Part shown: positions 1 to 8,509 of the stretch, piece by piece
Numbering within the stretch: the stretch's first letter is position 1
Layout: each line of letters opens with the position of its first letter
Origin: Candidatus Gastranaerophilales bacterium
Lineage (GTDB): Bacteria > Cyanobacteriota > Vampirovibrionia > Gastranaerophilales > JANQFW01
Reading direction: 5' to 3'
Length of the DNA stretch: 44,808 nt
Assembly: GCA_028280605.1 (NCBI GenBank)
Contig: JANQLL010000229.1
Coordinates: 1-44,808, forward strand
The notes under the pieces: model-generated
Database searches by the model: none
Told to the model about the DNA's origin: nothing
What the model saw: only the letters and a program-made list of their open reading frames with translations
Position numbers and translations under genes: made by a program

Positions 1-97
1 ATTAATTAAATTTCAGATTACTCTTTTCAGAGAATAGTCTAATTTATTAAATTTAACACGATTTAATAATCTGAAAAGTATTTTTGAGTTAGTATAA
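1..97 (-). repeat. Structured intergenic repeat, copy A
   Basis: Read on the minus strand, this stretch is nearly the same as 24019-24113 on the plus strand, with about nine differences over ~94 positions in my manual alignment. Both copies have a 10-nt outer inverted repeat (TTTCAGATTA / TAATCTGAAA) and an inner hairpin with a GAAA tetraloop between CTCT and AGAG. It begins about 85 nt after the stop of cbiH, in the direction of transcription. It may continue beyond the window edge. It could be a MITE- or REP-like element, or a structured 3' end. Confidence 0.7.
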
Positions 98-181
98 TAA
101 TTTTTTAGGTGATGCTCATCAATAGATCTACCACTACTATTTTTTACACTACTAATAAATAAATACTATATTATTAATATA

Positions 182-964
182 TTATAAACTGTAATCGTAA
201 TTTTTCTGGTAACCTCTACGTGTAACTACATTTTTACCTGAGTTTACATATGTTGTATTTGAGTTACCAATAATCAAAACAGTTGACATGTTTATTAACT
301 CAATATTTACAGATTCTTTTATTAACTCACTGGCAGAACTAATAATTATCTTTTCATTCTCTCGTCCTAAATTCTGTGCAATCACAACCGGTACAGATTT
401 ATCACAATATTTTTTCAAATTCTCAAGAAACATTAAATAAGGTTCAGCACGCGAATGCGACAAAGGATTATACAATCCAAGCACAAAATCAGCTTCAAAA
501 GCATTTTGTATACGCTTCTCTATTTTTTCTATAGGTGTTAATAAATTTGATAAAGACACAATGGCAAAATCGTTCATAACCGGCGCACCTGCCTTGGATG
601 CTGCCGCAAGAAATGATGTTATTCCCGGCTCTATAAAAACGTCTAATTTGTCCCATAGATTATTGTATTCGATAATCTCTAAAACTAAACCCGCCATGCC
701 ATATACGTTAGCGTCTCCATTGGATATAAGTCCCACTTTTTTAGAGCCTAAAGCCTCTTTTATAGCATATTTACACCTATCAACCTCATGGGTCATCCCT
801 GTAGAGAAGACTTCTTTCCCTTGAATAACCTTCTTAATATCTTTAATATATTTATTATAACCAACTATTAAATTAGATTTTTTTAGTAATTCTGAAGCAT
901 TTTGCGTTAAATAACTCGGATTACCACAACCTGTAGAGATTATATATATTTCACCTTTGCTCAT
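182..964 (-). CDS. cbiH: Cobalt-precorrin-3B C17-methyltransferase (CbiH/CobJ family)
   Basis: This 260-residue SAM-dependent tetrapyrrole methylase should methylate C17 with ring contraction in the anaerobic cobalamin pathway. The N-terminal loop reads STGCGNPSYLT, where the family usually has GPG, and is followed by the characteristic VGYNKYI. SNGDANVYGMAG is the second substrate/SAM loop and VFIEPGITSFLAAASKAGAP the third. The length is typical. The ATG is preceded by AAAGGA with suitable spacing. It is the last gene of the cob operon, 25 nt downstream of cbiG. The GPG-to-GCG change is worth noting but does not argue against function. Confidence 0.9.
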   Translation of the reverse strand: MSKGEIYIISTGCGNPSYLTQNASELLKKSNLIVGYNKYIKDIKKVIQGKEVFSTGMTHEVDRCKYAIKEALGSKKVGLISNGDANVYGMAGLVLEIIEYNNLWDKLDVFIEPGITSFLAAASKAGAPVMNDFAIVSLSNLLTPIEKIEKRIQNAFEADFVLGLYNPLSHSRAEPYLMFLENLKKYCDKSVPVVIAQNLGRENEKIIISSASELIKESVNIELINMSTVLIIGNSNTTYVNSGKNVVTRRGYQKNYDYSL

Positions 965-989
965 AACTTTTCCTTTTCGAATTTACTTA

Positions 990-2081
990 TCAAAAGGCAG
1001 CTGCTATAGTTGTATTCTTGTAAATATGCTTTTTGATAAACAGCGTTTTAAATTCTGATGCCAATACAGCGCTTGGCTCTGCAACACCTTTTATTTCAAA
1101 AAATTTTGTAGCTTTAGATTCAGAAAATTCTTGCTCTAAAGCATTTATTTGTTCTTTATTAAAAAATAATAAATTTTTATTATACTTATGAGCAAGTTCA
1201 ATCAACCCTTTTTCATCACTTTTAGCCTCAAAAGAAGCGAATGCTTTAATATTATCAAGATTTAAATTATTTTTATACAAGAAATCTTTTATATCACGTT
1301 CAAGCTCAGATGCCGAAGTATCTCTATTCAATCCAATACCTAGATTAACAGATTTTATTTTTATATTTAACAAATGACAAAAACTTTCTTGCTCTTCAAA
1401 AAATTCAAACGGGCTTGTAATTACAGTCGGATAGTCTTTATTTATTTGGGTTAAATCCGCACACAAATTATAAGCCTTTATATTATCAACATTTAAGCCT
1501 AATGAATGAACCAAATCTATAACAGCAGGGTATGTTACAAGATTAACAGGCTCATTATTAATCAGCGAATTAGATACTTTAGCAAGGTTTTCTATATTTA
1601 AAATCTCAAAGCCATAATCCTTTGCAAAACTATCAAAAGCAAATACCCCTAAAGAATCCGTACCTGTAGTAGTAAATACATTTAAATCAGTCTTGATAAG
1701 CTTTAAGCTTTGGGCTAATTCTGCTGCGCCACCTAAATGAGATGATAACAAAGGTATAACTTGTGTCCTCTCAAAATTCATTACCAAAACAGCAGGGTCT
1801 GTAGTTTTTGAATTTAGTAAACCGGCTATTTTCCTTACAACAATGCCTGTAGCACAAAACCATATTATAGCATCACTTTCTTGCCACAGCTCTTTTAAGA
1901 AATCATCTATTTTTGAAAAGCAAACAAGTTTATGATTGCTGGCCAGCTCACCTTTATCCCTATCATTCTTTGAATAAATTTTAATATCAAAATCGGAATT
2001 TATTTGTAACAAGTCCTGTACAGTTGCCAGTGCAGATGCTAATCCAGGCTTATTCAATGCTATCAATGATATTTTTTTCAT
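990..2081 (-). CDS. cbiG: Cobalt-precorrin-5A hydrolase CbiG
   Basis: CbiG opens the delta-lactone ring of cobalt-precorrin-5A and releases acetaldehyde, giving precorrin-5B. The 363-residue product has the expected layout: an N-terminal domain (about 1-60), a central part with IIWFCATGIVVRKIAGLL and the SHLGGAAELA motif (about 70-135), and a C-terminal domain from about 240 with NLGIGLNRDTSASELERDI and ending near GVAEPSAVLAS. Its ATG abuts the stop of cbiF without a gap, so the two are probably translationally coupled. cbiG and cbiF act on successive intermediates. Confidence 0.92.
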   Translation of the reverse strand: MKKISLIALNKPGLASALATVQDLLQINSDFDIKIYSKNDRDKGELASNHKLVCFSKIDDFLKELWQESDAIIWFCATGIVVRKIAGLLNSKTTDPAVLVMNFERTQVIPLLSSHLGGAAELAQSLKLIKTDLNVFTTTGTDSLGVFAFDSFAKDYGFEILNIENLAKVSNSLINNEPVNLVTYPAVIDLVHSLGLNVDNIKAYNLCADLTQINKDYPTVITSPFEFFEEQESFCHLLNIKIKSVNLGIGLNRDTSASELERDIKDFLYKNNLNLDNIKAFASFEAKSDEKGLIELAHKYNKNLLFFNKEQINALEQEFSESKATKFFEIKGVAEPSAVLASEFKTLFIKKHIYKNTTIAAAF

Positions 2082-2822
2082 CTAACACCAATTAGGCGGT
2101 ATATTATACAAATGTGATTCTTCTTTTTCCTGTTGATTTAAATATTCTCCCAACAAGATAAGAGCTGTTCTTTTAATACCCGATGCCTTAACCTTTTGCT
2201 CAATATCTGATAAACTTCCTTTTATAACCCTCTGCTGAGGCCAGGTAGCTTTTTCAACAATCCAACAAGGGGTATCGTCAGGATATCCAAGTTCTTTTGA
2301 TTTATCAACAAGTTGTTTAATTAACGATACAGAAAGGTAAAAGACTTTAGATGAATTTTCACACTTAAGAATATTTTCTATACTTTCGGGATTCGGCGTT
2401 TTACCTTCAACTCGAGATATTATTAAGGTTTGACTAACACCCGGTATAGTATATTCAAGACCTAATGCCGCTGCCGCTCCAAAAGCAGCAGTTACGCCGG
2501 GTATAACTTCGTATGGAATATTTTTTAATTTTAAAAATTTTATTTGCTTAGCAATTGTAGAATATATCGATGGATCACCGGTATGCACTCTTACTACATC
2601 AGTTTCAGTTATATATTCATCTATAAGTTTAAATATTTCCTGATAAGACATTTTTTCAGAGCTTTGTATTACACAATTATCGGGCACCCAGCTTAAAACT
2701 TCCTTTGGAACCAAAGAACCTGTATACAATACTAATTTTGCTTTTTCAAGGATTTCCCTGGCTTTTACTGTTATCAATTTAGGATCTCCTGGTCCTGCTC
2801 CTAAAAATATGACTTTATTCAT
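2082..2822 (-). CDS. cbiF: Cobalt-precorrin-4 C11-methyltransferase (CbiF)
   Basis: This 246-residue SAM-dependent methylase acts at C11. Its motifs are clear: FLGAGPGDPKLITVKA at the N-terminus, VVRVHTGDPSIYSTI near residue 95, and EVIPGVTAAFGAAAALGLEYT near 122. TVPG/TIPGVSQTLIISR-type text after that is characteristic of CbiF/CobM. The ATG has AGGAAAG a few bases upstream. It overlaps the end of cbiET by 8 nt and directly abuts cbiG, which fits a coupled operon. Confidence 0.94.
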   Translation of the reverse strand: MNKVIFLGAGPGDPKLITVKAREILEKAKLVLYTGSLVPKEVLSWVPDNCVIQSSEKMSYQEIFKLIDEYITETDVVRVHTGDPSIYSTIAKQIKFLKLKNIPYEVIPGVTAAFGAAAALGLEYTIPGVSQTLIISRVEGKTPNPESIENILKCENSSKVFYLSVSLIKQLVDKSKELGYPDDTPCWIVEKATWPQQRVIKGSLSDIEQKVKASGIKRTALILLGEYLNQQEKEESHLYNIPPNWC

Positions 2823-4059
2823 TTTCTTTCCTCATTATTATTTGGAAGAGTGTTCTTTGCGGTTCGGGTATGGTTAGACTAGAATCACCCGTAATTTTTC
2901 TGTAGTTTGATATATCTATACTTCTTGTTTTATAATTTACGCTTGAATCTTTAAGGACAGTCACTGCAACTGATAAGTTTTCCAGTCCTATAATATTAGC
3001 AACAAGTACCCCGTTACGGCTTAATTTCGCATAAAGTTCGGGTAGCATCCTCATAACTGATTCACCACCACCTCCGATAAAAATTCTATCAGGAGAAGGA
3101 AAACTATTTTCATCAGGGTTAAATTCTCCCTCTATCAGTTCTGCCGCAACTATATTATGATTAAAAAGATTATTTTTAGTATAACTACACTGTTCCGAGT
3201 TTTTTTCAAAGAGTACAGTTCGTGTTTTAAAAAGTTTATAAGCATCTATAGATATAGAGCCTGACCCGGCTCCGATATCCCACATTTGTATATTCGGCTT
3301 TAGCTCAAGAGCTTGTAATGTTAAAGCTCTTTTATCAGCTTTGGTTATCATTCCCGCTCTGGTTGCAAAATCATTATTCAAGGCTGAATCATCAGCTTCA
3401 AAATTTCTCTCCACAAGCAAAACATAAGGAGACAAAGTTTGTTTTATTTGCTCAGCAGACATTTCTGCAGATAATTGTTGTAAATCAACCTCTTTTATAA
3501 GTTCATTTTTAGAGCCTAGTTTAGCTCCAAGGTAAAATTTCAGCTTACTGCTTATATATTTTGTTTCTCTGGCTATTTTTTCTATAGATAATTCATCACA
3601 TAAAACAAACGTATACTTTGTTGAAAGAAATTTAGTCAAATCAAGCAACTTCCTACCATGTAAGCTAAGCGAAACCAGCTCGTTTTCTGAAAGCCTAAGC
3701 TTATTAACCAAATAATCTTTGGATGATTGAGCAGGAATTATTTCAACATCGTCAACCCTAAAGTCTTGTAGCTCCTGATCAAGAAATCTTAAAATATCTT
3801 GCATAGCCGAAAAATAAAAAGGGCTGCCTGTTACAACATATAAAACTTTTTTGTTTTCAAGTATTTTTTTCTTAATTATTGCTCTTATTTCTTTAAAAGG
3901 CAGGTACTTCTGCTCAACTTGCTCTGGAATTAACTCTCTGTTTGTAGAATTATCAAAATTAATATCCGCAAGAATGCAGTCAAACTCATCTAATTCAACT
4001 TTGCAGGAAAGTTCGCTAAATGAATAAATATTCATACCAGAGCCGGCTATTGTTAACAT
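2815..4059 (-). CDS. cbiET: Fused CbiE-CbiT (cobalt-precorrin-7 C5-methyltransferase / precorrin-6B C15-methyltransferase, decarboxylating)
   Basis: The 414-residue protein joins two methyltransferases, like CobL of the aerobic pathway. Residues ~1-205 are the CbiE part, with VTGSPFYFSAM and SLHGRKLLDL. The CbiE N-terminal loop is degenerate: it reads LTIAGSGMN where the family has a GxGPGD motif. Residues ~230-414 are the CbiT part, with GMITKADKRAL, the SAM-binding WDIGAGSGSISID and RIFIGGGGESVM. AGGTGG precedes the ATG. It lies 36 nt downstream of cbiD. The CbiT half looks intact; CbiE is divergent, but its other motifs remain. Confidence 0.9.
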   Translation of the reverse strand: MLTIAGSGMNIYSFSELSCKVELDEFDCILADINFDNSTNRELIPEQVEQKYLPFKEIRAIIKKKILENKKVLYVVTGSPFYFSAMQDILRFLDQELQDFRVDDVEIIPAQSSKDYLVNKLRLSENELVSLSLHGRKLLDLTKFLSTKYTFVLCDELSIEKIARETKYISSKLKFYLGAKLGSKNELIKEVDLQQLSAEMSAEQIKQTLSPYVLLVERNFEADDSALNNDFATRAGMITKADKRALTLQALELKPNIQMWDIGAGSGSISIDAYKLFKTRTVLFEKNSEQCSYTKNNLFNHNIVAAELIEGEFNPDENSFPSPDRIFIGGGGESVMRMLPELYAKLSRNGVLVANIIGLENLSVAVTVLKDSSVNYKTRSIDISNYRKITGDSSLTIPEPQRTLFQIIMRKENE

Positions 4060-4095
4060 TTTACCACCTGATTACTTTAAGTAAAAGCAAATTAC

Positions 4096-5268
4096 CTACC
4101 TTGAACAGCAAGCTGCAAAGCGTCCCTTTACTTGTTTACCATCGGTTAATACGATTTCCATATCTATCTTATCCAAACCTGCTTCATTTATCCATAATGC
4201 AATAACATTAAATGCTTTTTGGATAATTAAATCATAAAAACTTTTAAGGCATTCACCATATTCAGATTCTATAACCTCTTCAATCGCCTTTACCGTAGTA
4301 ACTTCATCAGCTAAAGATATCAATTTTTCAGGATAATTATTCTCTAAAAGCCATTGCTTAACCAAGACGAAATCAATATCTCCAAATCTATTGTTTGTAT
4401 TTTTTTTAGCCTGAGCAATTTTTGTCATTTTACCAAGGTTTGCACATAAAATCAATTTTTCAAAATTAAAATCTACAAGCTTATGAATACAGTCATAGAC
4501 AAAGTTTCCTATTTCTATATAGCACTCATCATCTAATTCATAATACCTTTGAGCAAACTCTAAAGACGAGTTTCCGATAGTAAAAACAACCTGTTTTGAA
4601 AAATTTTGAGAGGCTACATTAATTTCTGCATCCAGTGAATCCAGATAAGCATCAGTAGATACAGGTTTTACAATACCCTTAGTCCCAAGTAACGATATAC
4701 CACCGACAACACCGGCTTTAAAATTAGCTGTATTTTTTGCTATTTCTTCACCATTTTCTACTTCAAAACTAATATAAACAATCTGCTCTTTTTGTTTTAA
4801 TTTATTCATAACCTTAGCAAAAGCGATATTCATCATTTGCAAGGTTGCAGGATTAATTGCAGGAAAGCCAACAGGTAATTTTAATCCCCATTTAGTAACA
4901 ATTCCAAGACCTTTTCCCGCATAAATAATTAATTTATTGGAATTAGCAGCAAGTTCATGGGGTTTATGTTGTATTCGATGAGAATTGCAGGATATTTTAT
5001 CCAAATTATGGCTGGCATAACAGATTATCTTGCAGCCTTTTGTAACATCAATATCATCGTTGTAAGACTTTATCACCTGTACTTTAGCATAATTTTCATC
5101 ATTTTCAGCTTTCTCAATAGGCAAGTTAGCCTCTTCACCATCCGGCAAATTTATTTCGACATTTTCAATAATTTCTTTATTTAAAAGCAATACCAAAGCC
5201 GCTTTTAACGCAGAGGTGGCATGACTGCCTGTTGAATATCCTGATTTTAAAATCTTGTCCTCAGTCAT
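4096..5268 (-). CDS. cbiD: Cobalt-precorrin-5B C1-methyltransferase CbiD
   Basis: CbiD methylates C1 after CbiG has removed the two-carbon fragment. The 390-residue length fits the family, and the N-terminus has the hallmark SGYSTGSHATSALKAAL. Other family-like stretches are GKGLGIVTKWGLKLPVG, INPATLQMM and the glycine-rich GGISLLGTKGIV. The extreme C-terminus ends in a double cysteine (FAACCSR), of no known meaning to me. Its start overlaps the stop of the ferredoxin-like gene by 4 nt, so the two are probably translated in a coupled way. Confidence 0.93.
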   Translation of the reverse strand: MTEDKILKSGYSTGSHATSALKAALVLLLNKEIIENVEINLPDGEEANLPIEKAENDENYAKVQVIKSYNDDIDVTKGCKIICYASHNLDKISCNSHRIQHKPHELAANSNKLIIYAGKGLGIVTKWGLKLPVGFPAINPATLQMMNIAFAKVMNKLKQKEQIVYISFEVENGEEIAKNTANFKAGVVGGISLLGTKGIVKPVSTDAYLDSLDAEINVASQNFSKQVVFTIGNSSLEFAQRYYELDDECYIEIGNFVYDCIHKLVDFNFEKLILCANLGKMTKIAQAKKNTNNRFGDIDFVLVKQWLLENNYPEKLISLADEVTTVKAIEEVIESEYGECLKSFYDLIIQKAFNVIALWINEAGLDKIDMEIVLTDGKQVKGRFAACCSR

Positions 5269-5720
5269 AAATCCTGGCTATCTTCATAAACTTTATCTTC
5301 TACTTTAAATTGCTCAGCAAACTCTGGGATCTTACCTTCTGACAGTGCGATTATCATTTCTCTCCATTGCTCATCACTCCATTTATGCACTTGTTTCCAG
5401 GCTGCAAATGAATTTTTTTGAGTAAAATTATCAGAAAAAGCATTTCTATATATATAAGCAAAATTTCTAAACCTACACGCGCCGTTACAAGCCGTCTTTG
5501 TAACTTTAATTCTGTTTGTTCCTTTATTTAGACCCAGTTCTTGTATAATTTCTCTTATTTTTTTTGCAATGTCATCTTGATGAGTTTCTTTGCATCTATG
5601 CCCATCACACACAAATAACTGTATAGCACTATACATGACAGGCTTATTTGCATCCAATACTTTAGGCTTACAAGCAAATCCATCTACCACATCAGACCCC
5701 ATAGAATTCTTTTTGCTCAT
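5265..5720 (-). CDS. Small [2Fe-2S] thioredoxin-like ferredoxin inside the cob operon
   Basis: The 151-residue protein has cysteines at 38 and 43 (FVCDGHRC) and at 78 and 82 (TACNGAC), the C-x4-C ... C-x3-C pattern of thioredoxin-like [2Fe-2S] ferredoxins. A further Cys17 is unpaired. The rest is soluble, with no signal or membrane segment. It lies between cbiC (9 nt gap) and cbiD (4-nt overlap), so it is embedded in the pathway operon. An electron-transfer role in corrin synthesis is likely, such as keeping cobalt reduced or feeding a reductase. This is inference: the partner is not identified. A ferredoxin-like gene, cbiW, is known in the Bacillus megaterium cobalamin operon; I cannot tell whether the two are homologous. 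Confidence 0.8.
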   Translation of the reverse strand: MSKKNSMGSDVVDGFACKPKVLDANKPVMYSAIQLFVCDGHRCKETHQDDIAKKIREIIQELGLNKGTNRIKVTKTACNGACRFRNFAYIYRNAFSDNFTQKNSFAAWKQVHKWSDEQWREMIIALSEGKIPEFAEQFKVEDKVYEDSQDL

Positions 5721-5729
5721 AACATATTC

Positions 5730-6407
5730 CTAAATCAACTTATATAAAGCGTGCAATGCACTCACTACTAAAGGTGAGCCTCCGTACCGACCTTTGAGCG
5801 TTATGCCGCAAACCTTCTTCTGTTCTAAAAATTCAAGCGTATATTCTTTGCTTTCAACAACATTTATAAAACCAACAGGCATTGAAATCATTGCAACATC
5901 AGATAAATTATGATTATCAATTATTAAGCTCTCAACAGCTGCATATAAAAATGTTGGAGCATTGCCACATGCCAAAATAACAGGGGTATTTTGGCTTTCT
6001 TTCAATGCTTTTTTTACAGCTGCGGCTGTTCTGGTTATGCCTTTTTCTATTGCTTCTGATTTTATGTCGGGTTCTGAGACATAACAGATAACCTTATTAT
6101 TAAATTTATCCGTATAAATCTTACTAAGCCCGGATTTTATCATATTAGTATCAGTAATAATTTTTGCTTCGTCTTGTATAAGATTTATAATTTTTTCTGC
6201 CGCATTATTGATGAATACAATGTTATCTATAATTTGCTCAAAGCAAGTTGTAGTGTGTATCATCCTTTGCACAACCATTTGCTGTTGTGCATCAAAATTT
6301 GCAAACCCACTGTAAGATTCTGCTTCTTGTATTACGGTTTCAAGAGATAATCTTTCAATCTCTTGCGGGTCTTTTATTTCAGGCTGTTTTATGTCAAAGT
6401 TTATCAT
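5730..6407 (-). CDS. cbiC: Cobalt-precorrin-8 methylmutase CbiC
   Basis: CbiC moves the C11 methyl group to C12, producing cobyrinate. The 225-residue protein has the catalytic-histidine segment QRMIHTTTCF (His51), then TDTNMIKSGLSK, GITRTAAAVKKAL, ACGNAPTFLYAAVE and the C-terminal LKGRYGGSPLVVSALHALY, all matching CbiC/CobH. The ATG follows AAAGG at good spacing. It overlaps the 3' end of cbiA by 14 nt, so coupling is likely, since CbiA acts on the product of CbiC. Confidence 0.94.
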   Translation of the reverse strand: MINFDIKQPEIKDPQEIERLSLETVIQEAESYSGFANFDAQQQMVVQRMIHTTTCFEQIIDNIVFINNAAEKIINLIQDEAKIITDTNMIKSGLSKIYTDKFNNKVICYVSEPDIKSEAIEKGITRTAAAVKKALKESQNTPVILACGNAPTFLYAAVESLIIDNHNLSDVAMISMPVGFINVVESKEYTLEFLEQKKVCGITLKGRYGGSPLVVSALHALYKLI

Positions 6408-7764
6408 TTCTTTTACCTTTTATAAAGTAATTCATTATTAGCTCGGGCTGATTAAATAAAAACGAGTGCAAATATGTCCCGAGTACATTACCTGATTCAT
6501 TAATCCAGCCTCCAGGCAGTGCTTTTGCATCCATATCTTTAAACAATCCAAACTTAATAAGTTCTTTATCATCAACAGAAATAGCTTTTGAATAATGAAA
6601 TGCGTGCCCTTTATAGATACATAAGGCATCTCTATCAATTGCTCTGTAATAACCTAATCTTTGAAATCTTTTTTGTATTTCAAAGTTCAACGGCAATACT
6701 CCTGCACCACTTATCCAATCATCATTATTAGCTTGAATCTTTTCTCCCAAAAACATTAACCCTGCGCACTCAGCAAAAACACTCTTGCTTGGGTTATTAA
6801 CTATTTTTCTTAAACTGTTTTTAAATTTCTCTGCCTTGTCAATTAACGAAGCCACCTCAGGAGTTTCTATATATCCACCTGGAATATAAACCACATGAGA
6901 TTCATAAGGTATTTCTTCGTCATTAACAGCTGATACCATATGATACTTATTAAAAATTTTCTGCAAAAAGTCAATATTGGCTTTATATGTAAATGAGAAA
7001 GCTTTATCATTTACTATTGAGATGGTTAAATTTTTACAACTTTCTTTAATTTCTTCTGGTATTTTTATAAAAAAATCTTTCTCACTGTTATAAATTGCAT
7101 CATATTCCATTAATTTAAGGAGCTCTTGCATATTAATATTTTCCATAACCGAGTCAGATATTTCATCCAAGTTATGTTTTTCTATTTCGGTTAAATCCAA
7201 ACCAAGATGTCTTGAAGAAATTGTTTTAACATCTTTTTTAATCCAGCCTAATACTTTCAGCTCCGGAATTTCAGCATTAATAAGCGATTCAATTAGCTCA
7301 TAATGTTTTTGAGAAGATATATGATTTAAAATAATACCCTTTACAGTATTATCTTTTCTATAATCCAGTATGCCTTTAAGAGTAGGAACTATAGTGGAAT
7401 ATGAGCCCTTCGCAGTAATAATTAATATAGTAGGTACGTTCAATGCTTTTGCAACATCATAGGTGGATGTATCATACTCCATTCCGTCATAGAAGCCCAT
7501 AACTCCTTCTATTAACAAATTTTCCATACCTTTTGAATAATATGTAAAAACGCTTTTCATCTCAGCCTTGGACATCATGAAAAGATCCAGGTTAATAGAA
7601 GCATTACCGGTTATTTTAGAATGAAATTGAGTATCAATAAAATCAGGACCTACTTTATAGGGTCTAACTTTGCCGCAATTATTCTTTAACCAGTTCAAAA
7701 GAGCCATAGTAAACATCGTTTTACCATGACCTGAGGATAACGCTGATATTACTGCTGCATTCAT
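6394..7764 (-). CDS. cbiA: Cobyrinate a,c-diamide synthase CbiA
   Basis: CbiA amidates the a and c carboxylates of cobyrinate using glutamine and ATP. The 456-residue protein has an N-terminal P-loop (SALSSGHGKTMFTMALLNW), the dethiobiotin-synthetase-like segment KVGPDFIDTQFH, LIEGVMGFYDGME, and a C-terminal class I glutamine amidotransferase domain. The nucleophile is Cys333 in FAECAGLMFLG, and the histidine region includes LGTYLHSFLF. Length and order match the family. It begins 2 nt after cbiL, with AAGGA before the ATG. Confidence 0.94.
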   Translation of the reverse strand: MNAAVISALSSGHGKTMFTMALLNWLKNNCGKVRPYKVGPDFIDTQFHSKITGNASINLDLFMMSKAEMKSVFTYYSKGMENLLIEGVMGFYDGMEYDTSTYDVAKALNVPTILIITAKGSYSTIVPTLKGILDYRKDNTVKGIILNHISSQKHYELIESLINAEIPELKVLGWIKKDVKTISSRHLGLDLTEIEKHNLDEISDSVMENINMQELLKLMEYDAIYNSEKDFFIKIPEEIKESCKNLTISIVNDKAFSFTYKANIDFLQKIFNKYHMVSAVNDEEIPYESHVVYIPGGYIETPEVASLIDKAEKFKNSLRKIVNNPSKSVFAECAGLMFLGEKIQANNDDWISGAGVLPLNFEIQKRFQRLGYYRAIDRDALCIYKGHAFHYSKAISVDDKELIKFGLFKDMDAKALPGGWINESGNVLGTYLHSFLFNQPELIMNYFIKGKRNDKL

Positions 7765-7766
7765 AT

Positions 7767-8504
7767 TTAATCCTTCTTTTTATAAAATCGAGGCAATTTC
7801 GACTTTGCAAAATCTATCAACACTGTCAAATAATTTTTTATTATACCAGGTTTGCCTTTGTTGTATATTTCATTTTCAAAACAAAGATTTTCAAAATAAT
7901 ATAAATCCTCAGCTTCAAAGTCCCTTAAATCATCGCCTTTATGGAGCCTCATGTATACTTTTGTTGACTTTAATTCATCTGAATGCATTGGAATAACTTC
8001 CAGTTTTGTATCACCAAGACAAAGCGGTTTTTTTACAAGCGCAGATGCATAAGATATAGAGCTTATTCCTGCTATAACTTCGGTTTTATCCGCTATCTTT
8101 TGATATTTTTCTTTTAAAATATCATATAAGTAATACGCAGAGCTAAATAAAGCCGCATCGCCCAATGTTACATAAGCAACACTTTTATGTTCGGTACAAG
8201 CTTTTACAATCTCATCTATTAAATGTGAATATGCTTGCGGGCTGTAGCTCATAGGTGTATAAACGGCTTTTAGTCTTGCTTCAATCTTTTTAACAGAGCC
8301 AAATTTACAGTCTTCAAACCACTCAGAGCATTTATCTATGATACCCGTCAATATTTTATGAGCAACAGAGCCTTTCCACTCATTGGACTCTGACCTGTTT
8401 TGCACAAAAATCACATCGCTCTGAGCTAAAACCCTAAGTGCCTGTATTGTTATCAATTCTGGATGCCCGGGTCCTAAAGAAACAATGTAAAAGTTTGCAG
8501 TCAT
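7767..8504 (-). CDS. cbiL: Cobalt-factor II / precorrin-2 C20-methyltransferase CbiL
   Basis: CbiL adds a methyl group at C20 of cobalt-sirohydrochlorin, the first methylation after cobalt insertion. The 245-residue SAM methylase starts with FYIVSLGPGHPELITIQAL, has VAYVTLGDAALFSSAYYL near residue 115 and EVIAGISSISYASALVKKPL near 142. These and the following LEVIP fit CbiL/CobI better than the other methylases in the operon. It lies 5 nt downstream of cbiK, which makes its substrate. Confidence 0.9.
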   Translation of the reverse strand: MTANFYIVSLGPGHPELITIQALRVLAQSDVIFVQNRSESNEWKGSVAHKILTGIIDKCSEWFEDCKFGSVKKIEARLKAVYTPMSYSPQAYSHLIDEIVKACTEHKSVAYVTLGDAALFSSAYYLYDILKEKYQKIADKTEVIAGISSISYASALVKKPLCLGDTKLEVIPMHSDELKSTKVYMRLHKGDDLRDFEAEDLYYFENLCFENEIYNKGKPGIIKNYLTVLIDFAKSKLPRFYKKKD

Positions 8505-8509
8505 ATTTA

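Noticed and set aside
561..824. Plus-strand ORF of 87 codons inside cbiH
   Set aside because: It lies wholly within the well-supported cbiH gene on the other strand, and its product has no recognisable motif.
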